Shown piece by piece: positions 45,381 to 55,754 of a stretch of 64,000 bases of DNA (its first letter is position 1; every line of letters begins with the position of its first letter). The stretch is from contig NC_091125.1 in assembly GCF_040183065.1 (NCBI RefSeq), positions 112,410,121-112,474,120 on the forward strand. The letters are read 5' to 3'. This DNA is from Periplaneta americana (lineage: Eukaryota > Arthropoda > Insecta > Blattodea > Blattidae). Below the pieces are notes generated by a model. That model saw only the letters and a list, made by a program, of their open reading frames with translations. It made no database searches and had not been told where the DNA came from. The position numbers and the translations under genes were made by a program.

Positions 45381-46393
45381 TCGGAATATGTATTATGTCT
45401 TTTTCGTGTTAAATTTTACCGTACCTGGTTGACATGTTTCGACCTGCTATTGCTCTTCTTCAGAACTAGTTGTTGCTGGTCTTGGCGCCTTTTCTTTTGT
45501 TTCCTGTAGGGGTGTGTTTGTGTAGTGTAATGTGGAGTCAAAGATGTGTGTGTGTTCTGAAATTGAGTTGTGTGTTGAGAATTTCATTTGGATGGGTTTT
45601 TGTGTGTCTGTATATTTCGTATTGTTCTAGTGTGTTTAGTTTCTGGCTTTTTGGTCGGATGTGTAGAATTTCCATGTCTGTGTTGATGTCTCTGTAGGTA
45701 TGGTTAGTATTTGTGATGTGTTCTGCATATGTGGAAGTGTTTTGTAATTTTGTTATGGCTGTGATGTGTTCTTTGTAACGTGTTTGAAATGATCTGCCTG
45801 TCTGTCCTATGTAGAAGTTGTTGCATTTGAGCTTGTATACGCCTGTGTGGTTGTATTTGTTTGTTTGTGTGTTGAGACGTTTTTGTAGAGTGTTATTTGT
45901 TCTGTATGCGATGTTGTAATCTAATTTCTTGAATGAGGTTGCAATTTTGTGTGTGTTTTTCTTTTCGTATGTTAGTGTGATGCATTTTTTTATGTTTTTG
46001 TGTCTGTGTTGTATTCTTATGTTTTTTGTGATTATGTTTTGTCTTTCGTATTATGTTGGGGTTGTATCCGTTTTCTTGTGCTATGTATTTCATTGTGTTT
46101 AGCTCTTCTTTGTAATCATGTTGGTTCATTGGTATGTTGAGTAGTCTGTGTACCACTGTTCGGAATGCAGCTTGTTTGTGTTGTGTTGGGTGGTTGGATG
46201 TGTTGTGTATGTGTGTTTTTGTTGTGGGTTTTCTGTAGACTTTGAATGTGTGTTTGTTGTCGACAGGAAACAAAACAAAAGGCGCCAAGACCAGCAACAA
46301 CCAGTTCTGAAGAAGGCCAATAGCAGGCTGAAACATGTCAACAACGTACGGTAAAACTTAACACGAGAAAGACATTTATAATACATATTCCGA
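45381..46393 (-). mobile_element. Penelope-like retroelement, truncated, with inverted terminal repeats
   Basis: Arms of about 130 bp (45381-45507 and 46261-46393) match in inverted orientation: TCGGAATATGTATTAT, TTGACATGTTTC, CTTCTTCAGAACT, TTGTTGCTGGTCTTGGCGCC. Between them the minus strand encodes the end of a Penelope-type reverse transcriptase (FKVYRKPTTKTHIHNTSNHP, QAAFRTVVHRLLN) and a GIY-YIG domain. RT catalytic motifs are missing: the element is 5' truncated. Inverted partial repeats are known from Penelope-like elements. Confidence 0.8.
45520..46336 (-). pseudogene. Penelope RT tail and GIY-YIG endonuclease (frameshifted)
   Basis: From 46336 leftwards: FKVYRKPTT, HPTQHKQAAFRTVVHRLLNI, YKEELNTMKYIAQENGYNP, and a basic TQ/K-rich linker. 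Near 45930 the frame shifts to YNIAYRTNN, LQKRLNTQTN, then THTGVYKLKCNNFYIGQTGR-type GIY-YIG core with FQTRYKEH downstream, the nuclease that nicks DNA for target priming. GVY, YIG and the Arg of GRSFQTR are all present. The protein ends near 45520. Not functional as read because of frameshifts. Confidence 0.75.
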
Positions 46394-46501
46394 TGCAATT
46401 AGTATTTCAAATATTAAAAAAAAACAAGCTTATCACAAAATTATTATATTTTTACTTTTGATTAATCTGTAATTACATTCATAGGTTAAATCCCGTGGTG
46501 A

Positions 46502-46559
<58 letters not shown>
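46502..46559. repeat. (AAT)n microsatellite
   Basis: About 19 units. The interval from here to 49273 is mostly AT-rich sequence without recognisable genes; several open frames there (for example 46715-47101 and 47587-47841) lack domain resemblance and codon character. Confidence 0.9.
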
Positions 46560-49273
46560 TACGAACTTTCTCCATAGGAATAACAGTGCACTAATTTAGC
46601 GTGTTAATTAACTACGAAAATTTCTTTTCAATGTAATAGCCTTCACGAGTGTTAATTGAATTCGATGTTATGAATAGTTATTAGCATATGACGTGACTAA
46701 TCATTTAGTTACAAATGAACGTACTGTTAGAAAAGAAAATAACGAATTCCACTGTGCGTTTATTTATCAGCAGTAAGGGAGTACTACAGGATTATTGTAA
46801 ACTTTTAATAAATTGTTGGTATATTTTCGTACATATTTTATTATTAAAACTGCTTTTGTCTGTTCTGTTAAAGAAGAGTGCACTAAAAGGTGGAACAATA
46901 AAAGTACTTTCCGTAATAAATATTGAGCTTCTAAAATTATGTAAAAAAATCGTAAACATTTCAAAACTCTCACTAATGTTAGTCATCGTACTATCGACAC
47001 AATTTTTTAAAACAAGGAAATATAATATAATTCCCCTTGTGTCTGGTATCCTTTTCATTTTGCCTTGCAGAAGTTTAAGTTTCCGTTTAGATGCCAGGTA
47101 GGTAAGCTTGCATCTTGGTCCACGTCTAATATACTTGTCAGCTTGGTCTTTCATACTGCTATTGTTTTGTATTTTAACTACGTAGGTACTCTTGGCAGGA
47201 ACTAATTAAGAATAAGCTCCCACTATGCTTCAATACAACAGAAGAAAGCATTAATGTTAAATGCTCGAACTAACAAGAAATATTGTACTGGAGTCAACGG
47301 CACTTCAAACTACTTGCTTTGTGAATCTGGAACTTCGATATAGGTACTGTATGTGATAACACTATGTAGTTGATATACCCATTCAACTATTACCACACAA
47401 GTGTGAACCCACTGCTCAAAACTTTCCTCGTCCCTTTCAAAATAGTGACGCAATAGAATATTTATAACTATTTGGTATAATGAAAATTTTCTTATCTTAA
47501 CGCTGATGCAGCTTTCTTTTAAAAATATGATTGAATCCAACTTGAATTAGAGGATATGACATCAGAATAACTCTTCATAGTATAATATGTATTTAGACAT
47601 GAAATTCAATTTGCATGGAAACAATGTACTAAACAAACGGTACATTTCACACTCACACATCGTTCCTCTTACCGTAACACTTTCGTGGCCAATCTTGAAC
47701 ACTACACCGGGACTTATCTCTAAAAACGTGTCAAATAAAGAGCACCGAGATGGAGGAAATGGAAGTGTAGCTCTGTATCAGCCAGCAGAAAACAATCAAG
47801 GACCTAATGGTACTGTTTACTTACATAAGAAAGAAACGTAAACAAATAGCTGCATGCAGCATATTCTGAAGTGAAAATGTTTGGACGTTCAAAAGCAAAC
47901 AAAGTAGATATATTTTAATGTTTTACGTATTATGTACAGCTCGTATTCTTGACGACTGTCCGTATCAAAGAAGTACTGTACTTAATAGTATAGTGATATA
48001 ATGTGTATATACAATACTCTTTATATTCTTTTTGTAAATATCAACAGCAGCCTTTACTTATACTTTCACTAAATAAGGCAAACAATCTTGACGTACACAT
48101 CTTCATATTCCTCCCGCACATGTTAACGTCTATTTTGAACTGTATGAGAGAGAAAAAAAGGGAACTACCACGAGCACGCAGATCTCTACAGTTCGTCATT
48201 CTATAGGTATCCAAATAAAATAATTTCTTGCTCATGGTAATCGAGTTTAAACCGGTAACTGGTATCACGATTAAAAGTTAATCAAGGTATAAGCTTTCAG
48301 CATACTCTCTCCCTCTTGTGAAAGATTCGAATTTGCAGTAGATATCAAAGAATCTGTAGCATTTTCATATCAACTGCTATAATCGCTGAATTTGATCTCA
48401 GAATTTAAGAAAGCATGTCCTACTCTGAATGCAGCTTATGATTCGGGGTTACTCATCTAATAGTGCAAAGTATTTTATAATACTGTCGTTTCAAGAAAAT
48501 GTTATAAGTTACTAAAAAAAGATGGGAACTTTTTCTTTAGTTTTAAAATGTTTTGGAATATGACGGATCTAGGATAACTCAAGAGCTAATTCAGTCTTTG
48601 GGCAGAGAGGACAACGATTCAGTATGTGTGGTTTATGAATGGGTACCTTCAGAAGAATTAATTATTTAAGGAGGGCAAACGGCATATCAGCAAGAAGATG
48701 GCGGAGTTGAAAGGACGGTGGCCACAATCGTCATGAGCTAAGGCCCAAAACTGCTGAAATATAAGCATTAATTACTGTAACAATATTTAATTATTATGAA
48801 AATTTGTAATAATTAATTCATCATATAGGTTGTCCCATTATTTAGGATGTGATACGTGAGAAACAATTTACAGATTTCAATGTTTATATATTTTTTCGAT
48901 ATCTTTCAATATTGTGAACGAGTGTTTTAAGTGGGTGGATTCTGGGTGTTAGATATCGATATACGAAGCGAAAGGTTCTCATGAAGTCCTTATCTTCACA
49001 ACTAACAACTGCAAAAAACCAAAACTCGGCGATTATCCTGCCCTGTTCTCTACTTCGCCAAGTTATTTGAGCGACGATTTTGACAGATCTACTGTCGTAA
49101 CTATCACCTGAAATTTATCACGTTGACATTTACTATGAATTCCATTGCCATTTGACCAATAGTGAAACAGGTAGATCCGTTCGAGACACGTTCGTAGATC
49201 GAAGCAGATGGTTCATAGATCAGATTATTTTAATTGGTCAGTACCAAGTCGAATTTCACTCGGGAGTTCGATA

Positions 49274-49593
49274 CTAGATGGCGTTGAGGGCGCGACGCGA
49301 TGACGCTCTGTGCGGAGAGTGGTAATCATCTGTTTCTCGCATGGCGCTGCGATGCTGGGAATGATGGTACCTCTCTTCGCTGCCGCCGGGGATGCCGCGG
49401 TGGTGTTGCGACGCGGCATAGTGGGATGAATGGTGCGAGGATGGGTGAGTATGCTGTTGCTGATGGAGGTGGGGGTGGTGGTGATACATGCTCATGCCGT
49501 CTCGCGTTGGACCCGCGTTGTATTCGTCGTACTCTCCTCTATCGCGCTCGAGTCTCGACCTTCCTCGAGGGTGCTGGTGATACACAGGGCCGG
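49274..49593 (-). CDS. His-rich terminal coding exon of an unidentified gene
   Basis: Minus-strand exon with acceptor TTGTTGGTTGCAG at 49594 and a TAG stop at 49274-49276. It encodes 105 residues with strong codon character and GC-rich third positions: GPVYHQHPRGRSRLERDRG, GMSMYHHHPHLHQQQHTHPS, YAASQHHRGIPGGSEERYHH and a basic end RASSRRALNAI. It is a low-complexity cytoplasmic-tail-like C-terminus rich in His, Arg, Ser and Tyr, without a fold I know. It joins in frame (phase 1) to the microexon at 58882. The gene body lies right of the window or in exons I could not find. No clear poly(A) signal close by. Confidence 0.65.
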
Positions 49594-50469
49594 CTGCAAC
49601 CAACAACACACATTCAGCCATGTTAAAGTGCACGGTCTAGGCAAGTATTACATCTAAGTGAACTGACTGGACGGAATAAGGCAGTGAAATTTTCAAGCTT
49701 GGGACTAATTTCACTATTTTTAATTGACAGTTAAATTGCACCACGGTCTCCGCCACGTTGGCATCTTTGCAAATCTACTTTCAACTGACGTACTTCGACG
49801 CCGTGTGGCAGTGATTAGTTATTTAAATACATGACACGCGTCTCCGTCTACATCGATATTATTTTCTACAAAAAAAACTGGAGAAACTAACCAGAGATAC
49901 ACTGGACACACAAACTAAATGCTACAAAAATAAGACACCAAGAAAAGTGGATCATACAAAAATACACAGAGTAATATAAAGCAACATGTAACACCGCTGT
50001 GACGTCACAGAACAAAATGTACTGTTGAGGAAATGAAGCTTCTGTCTTCTAACATGAAGTTTTACGCTTGAAGGAAAGAAACAAACAGTCTTGAAGCACA
50101 ATTAACAAGAAACACAAACCAATCATAGGGACAGGGGTTAAAGTTGAAATGTGTTTACATCGAAGGGATGTGAATATTTTCTTGGACTGTATTCACGACA
50201 TGCGAACATCTGAGAATAAAATTTGTGACAACCAACCGCACACAGAAGCCGTTGGAAAAGAGCGCCAATTTAGTGTGTTTGTGTGTATGTGAATGTCATG
50301 ATGAAGAAGACATAAACAAAAAGAAGATAAGAAAGAAAGAATGAAAAAAGGAAAGCAGAAAAATTGTGAATGCGAGTTATATAATAATGATAATATATAA
50401 ATATAATTTTGCGACAAAAGCCGGATGCTCTGTTTACAGTATGTTTGCAACGTTCGAGCTTATTGTTAC

Positions 50470-50600
50470 CTTCCCTCGCGCCATTATTTGTGAACAGATT
50501 ATGTGAGCGACGTCCGACAGATGTCACTCCTCTCATCAGTCACACACTGCTTCTGCCATCTGTGGAAGCAATTTTTAAACTATACATGCGCGCATGCGCG
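50470..50600 (-). promoter_or_regulatory. CpG-rich patch with a perfect NRF1/ewg-type site
   Basis: CGCGCATGCGCG at 50589-50600 fits the palindromic NRF1 (insect Ewg) consensus YGCGCAYGCGCR exactly, in an otherwise CpG-poor region. About 120 bases along the minus strand a good splice donor (GGGAAG then GTAACA) occurs at 50470, so the patch could be a promoter with a short non-coding exon, for instance for Megf8. The position, inside the presumed intron of the His-rich gene, makes this uncertain. The rest of 49594-52348 is empty. Confidence 0.25.
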
Positions 50601-52348
50601 AAAGACCTTAATTAAAAATTCCTGTGTCACTAAACATAAAAAAATCATTAATAATAATTTACGAGAGATTCTTTGGATCCATCGTATTTTGGTACATAAA
50701 CGCGGAAAGTGAAATACATTTAACTGAATGAGAGCATTAGGGAATGTGTCTGAAGTAACGTTGGATCAGGAAATGGATAAATTACAAAACTCATTGTGAC
50801 AAAGTAAAACAATTTATATAAATCTTTGGATCATATAATCAACCCAGACATAGCGCAATGATACTCCATTGATATACATGACAAAACACAAGACTTCAAG
50901 CAGAGAAAGTATGCAAATTAACTCTTAAAAATACATTAACAATTATTCATTTACTATCACTGTATTGGATATTAAGCAAAGATCAAACATCGGGCGATTT
51001 CGCACCATGTAACTCTAAACTCCCTATTAATGCTGATTATTCTAAAATAAAACTGTAAATACCAAAATGCTAAGCAAAATGAATCATCTAAACTTCACTG
51101 GTTAACACAAGGATAAAAGCAGTTCAGCAGTAGGATATTAATCAGTAGCACAGAAAATGGAGGAAAAAAGGAGTAAAAGCTTGTAACATTTCGACAACCT
51201 TGGTGCTAATTCCCGTTTTCGAACGGTTTTCATAGGTTGTAAAAAATTCCTTTTAACATATAGGATACCATTAACAGATATTCCACAAAAGTCATAATCA
51301 CTCTTAGTAATGTGAGGAAAAGGGGAATTGGTTGTTCTGCATGCCCATCTCTGAAAGAATATACTTACAGACAAACGTATACGACCCCTTAAACTCTTCC
51401 GGAATTCAAACAAATCAGATTTTTAAAGGCCAGCTTGGTTGTGGAGGGTGCACGTGGCCAGTATTTAAATGATTTCTACTGTCGAAGTCTCTCTCACAAC
51501 GCCAGTAGATGGTACTATGGACTCTACAGTGCATAAGGGCACGCCGCGAGAAGAGAAGAAGAACATAAGATTGCAACAAAAACAAAGAGAAGACGTGAAA
51601 AGAGACAAGAATGGTTAACAGGAAACTCAAAGAAATTAAAGAATATAGCTAATAAGCGCTATTTTCTGAGCAGTCATGCACTTATATTGAAAATAATTTT
51701 ACTTCCCTTGCAAAAAAATCGAAATGTTATATTTTAAAGATTAAATTAACATTTTAAAATTTTAACTTGTAACTTAAGCATTTGTAAATCAAAATATTAA
51801 CATTATAAAGCAACATATAGCTAATAAATTGCATCCTGCAAAGAAACTGGTTAAATGAATAGCTGAAACGAACGTAATAATTATAGAGTGCAGAAGGAGT
51901 AACTGATCATAGTAAAATATTCGTACAGACTTCTATTGTAGACCAACATTTATCTCTTCCATACTGGATATGACAACGTTATTTTCATTATTTAATTTGC
52001 ATGATATCTAAGTTTGTGTTAAAATGAATGTAGGCTTTCTTCCAGAAACTGAAAACATGCGAAAATCATGAAACACATGGTCAACATAAAAATTAATTTA
52101 GTTAGAACTGTAACACAAAGATTTGTTTCACATTTACAACAGAGATCGTATGAGGAAAGTGAAATATGACTGCAGCTAATTTAATTTTACGATCTTAAAT
52201 TTGAGTAAATGCTACATTTTCTAATAATTCTACATAGGCTATATCAATGCCAATAGAATGCCCTAACATTTAAAACATTATAAAACTTGAAGTTAGCAAT
52301 AATTTGGATTAGATTTTCATCAGAAAATTTCTCAACTCGTAGTACATA

Positions 52349-52799
52349 TAGTGGACTTTCCTAAGTTCGACAAAACAGAATTGAAAGTTCAGTCCAATAA
52401 GGGTAGTGGGTGTGGCAGATGAAAGGAATACAAATTCTTATTGGTTATCCATCAACGAATACAGTACTGTACTTTCATTTCCTGCCCGCCCCGAGACTTG
52501 TGTATGCGCTTCTAGTGTCACAGTGGGTTTCCACAATTCCGTCTCACAAACGGCACAATTCTCAAATAGGAAGAGAAGATTTCATTAATTTAAAATCAGT
52601 GATCAATATGGATGTCCTAATAATAAAGTATTCTGTTTTTCTTTAACAAAAGTATCACTACAAGACACAGAACAATTCCCATTCAAATGGCAAACTCATT
52701 TCTTAGTGCCCGTATAGGGGCGTGTCTAATTCTCCTACCTAAGCAGTCGAACTATAGGATGTCGAACTTGATTTCTGTCGAACTTAAGAGCTTCCACTG
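52349..52799. mobile_element. Possible pogo-like MITE
   Basis: Left end TAGTGGACTTTCCTAAGTTC and complement of the right end CAGTGGAAGCTCTTAAGTTC form imperfect inverted termini, with TA at the right edge. Extra TTCGAC motifs repeat inside the right end (TCGAACTTAA, GTCGAACTTG, GTCGAACTAT). No coding. Related in style to pogo/Tigger ends. Confidence 0.45.
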
Positions 52800-53253
52800 T
52801 ACTTTTAAAATAAAGAACATTTTACTTTGAACTCATTTGAATCAGTACCATTTTTTATTACAAATGAACATTTATTGTTTAAATTATCATTCCATTATCA
52901 AAGCATGGTATTCTTGTTACAATATTGGAAATATCGTATTAATTTACTGGAATAAAAGATAACCCTTATACCTATGGAATCTAATCTAACTTTTATAAGT
53001 TTATGTATCATCATAATATTTTGTGATGTTTGTCAACAGTAAGAACATATCAAACACTTCATAAATCGGAAATGATTTTATGGAATCGTAATTGCAGTTC
53101 TGAGTAACGTCGTTGCTGGTGAGATACACATGGTCGGAAATGGAAATTATGTAGCTGGTCGAAAGAGTCCAATTCCTGAAGAGACCTCAACACTATGCTA
53201 TTCGTGACCAATATAATTATGAAAATAACTTCATTCTTTTTAAATAAGTACTA

Positions 53254-53806
53254 CTCTCTCTGTTCCAAAATATGATATAGAAAGATGTCATTTATTCCTT
53301 TCCAAAATATGGTATACATTTGTTAAAATTCTCAGTAATATAATGTAACTTTAATACATCTTCTAAGATATCTATTTATTCGATAAATTAACGTAAGAAA
53401 AACAAATAAATGAAGTACATTTCATTCTGTGTGATTTCAAATTAATGAAAGAAAAAACAAACATTGTTTTGAGAGAGGCAAATTAACATAAAAACTTCAA
53501 TAAATTACAACTCGTTTTTTTACTACTGTTGTGTCTTAGATGTTCTATTCAAAATTGACTGGGTTGGTATTCCATTTTATGCACAGGAACACCAAAATAG
53601 GTGCCCATTTGATTTCTGTCCATAATGAACTATTTAAATATTTTGGTTTGATGCACTACAGAAGACCACAAACATTCACAACTGCACTGTCTGATAGTCG
53701 CTTCACTACTGAACAGAATACCACACCTCGAAACATTTCGTGCGCGCATTTGCAATAATCAAACTAGTTTTGTTTGTTACTATACCATATTTTGTAATGA
53801 AGGGAG
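53254..53806. mobile_element. Stowaway-like TA-flanked element
   Basis: Left end CTCTCTCTGTTCCAAAATAT after TA; right end on the complement CTCCCTTCATTACAAAATAT before TA. A second CTTTCCAAAATATGGTATA lies just inside the left end and pairs with the ACTATACCATATTTTG on the right. These termini resemble the plant Stowaway TIR (CTCCCTCYGTYYC). The interior holds a 72-codon frame without known domain. Confidence 0.5.
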
Positions 53807-54290
53807 TAAATATAAAAAAAAAACAATAAGCATTTTAATTGATATAGTTAAGTAAGTGTAATTTACATATTATTTATTAGTAAGTAAATGTATATGTTTA
53901 TTTAAATATTTTACCATTAATTTATCAAAACAGCAACATTAATAAATTTGGGTACAAACACATTTTGATTAAGTCACAGCGCGTAAAGCTTCGAAATATA
54001 TACAACTGGATAAATTATTATCTATATAATTTAACGTATAGTACTTAAAATTTGAAATATCTCCAAGATGGGAAAATTAATAGGTAACATAGTGCTTCCG
54101 GGTCTTTCATCTTAATCAGGATCTCTGTTTGGGAGGAGTTCTAGTTATGTTGTGATTGTAATTAAATCCATCTATTTAAAGTATAAAACAAGCTCTAGAT
54201 GGTTTGTTAGATAAGCGAAGAGAGCCTGACTTCTCAATCTGGCTTCAAACAGTAAATATGCATTTAAAATACAAGACTTGTATTATAAAT

Positions 54291-55442
54291 ACTGACCGCT
54301 GGCGCGGTGTTTTGCTTCTCGGCGGCTGGGCATGTCGCAGCCGACCGCACTCGTACGTTAACCCCGCTACTTAAAACGTGTATGAAATCATACCTTATAA
54401 AATATGCTGGAAATGTCCTCTCTCAGCTAAACAGGTGTTATATCGAGAAAAAACATTCTGATTGACAAGATTAAGTTCGACCATTGTAATATAGGAGGTA
54501 AAGCGAACGAATGTGCATGAAGATAGTATAATAGTTTAACACTTTTCCTTGCTGTATTGACTTAAAAGTCTTTTTACATTTTAAGCTCTTATCATAGTGA
54601 TACCATGCACATAGTTTCCCACATAGTTCACACACAACTTTCACTTGGATTGTGGAAATATTTATTTTTGCAGAATCTATGGTAGCCTAGTAGCTATGTG
54701 CTGCTAGTCGAGTGATCGCGCTTCTTAATTTCTGATTAGGCTCTGTTCAGTTTCGATTAACCATGGCATCAGTTACATAAAACTCCTCCCAGATCTCGTC
54801 TCTCTTAGCTCTCCTTGTTCTTAGCAGTTATTGCTCTTTCGACCATTGTAATGTTCCTGATTTCATTTGTTCTGCCTGACGATATTTAACCACACAATAA
54901 TTAAAGTGCTCAATTTAAGAACGATGTAGAGTAGACAAAGTATATTCTACTCGTAAAAAATCACTAACAGCACACCAAACTCCAACTTTCTATCATGAGA
55001 GGAATTTCTTGTTAACGATTTGGTTTTCAGAACACCAATAGCGAGTGTTTTAATTATTTACACGACCAGTCAGGTGGAACTACGCCTCATCTTAAAAAAA
55101 AAAACACGAGCTGTGGGTCGAATAAACCTTCAGTCGCTGATGAAAAAACAACACACTTCGTCTATTCTTCATTGTTCTTAAATTGAACATTTTAATTATT
55201 GTGAGATTACATACTGATAAAACAAATTAAATCAGAAATATTACATTAGTCGAACTTAATCGTGTCTATCGAAATGTGTTTTCCCGATACAACGCCTGTT
55301 TAGCCGAGGGAGGACGAAATTTCTAGCATCTTCTATAAGGTAAGATTTTATACACGTTTTAAGTAAGGGGGTTAAAGGACGGGTGCGGCCGGCTGTGACA
55401 TGTCCAGCCGCCGAAAAGCAAAACATCGCTCCAGCGGTTAGT
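54291..55442. mobile_element. 1.15-kb element with about 190-bp inverted ends
   Basis: Left arm starts ACTGACCGCTGGCGCGGTGT; complement of the right arm starts ACTAACCGCTGGAGCGATGT. Both continue with TTTTGCTT-TCGGCGGCTGG, CATGTC-CAGCC, TTAACCCC, TACTTAAAACGTGTAT, CTAAACAGG and GATTAAGTTCGA (about 80-85% identity). The arms are GC-rich, the 750-bp centre AT-rich and non-coding. No obvious target duplication. The superfamily is unknown. Confidence 0.65.
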
Positions 55443-55696
55443 ACATATTATAATACTTAATAAACTAGCATTATGTTTCTTTCTCGTAGAATCTGATTTA
55501 CGATATGGCACACAATACATCACAGTTTTCAATTTGTGTAAACATTGTTTAAAACAATTATTTGCATAAATACAATAAAAGAACTTTTATTTGCTATGTT
55601 AAGCTAATTCTCATTACAACTTTATCATATCATAGCTTTGGTGACGATATGACAAATTCGGGAGTGATACGACGATTTTCGACTAAAATTAGTAGC

Positions 55697-55699
55697 CTA

Positions 55700-55754
<55 letters not shown>
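55697..55754. repeat. (ATT)n microsatellite
   Basis: About 19 perfect units. The following interval to 58881 has no gene, RNA or repeat that I can support. Confidence 0.93.

Noticed and set aside
46715-47154. Overlapping reading frames of 120-128 codons on both strands
   Set aside because: AT-rich sequence with Leu/Ile/Lys-rich translations, no domain resemblance and no splice context; chance frames.
47587-47841. 84-codon plus-strand frame
   Set aside because: No recognisable domain, no good exon borders and no conservation evidence available.
49300-49657. Plus-strand reading frames of 108 and 75 codons
   Set aside because: They are antisense shadows of the His-rich exon, where CAC/CAT codons read as GTG/ATG; they lack splice and initiation context.
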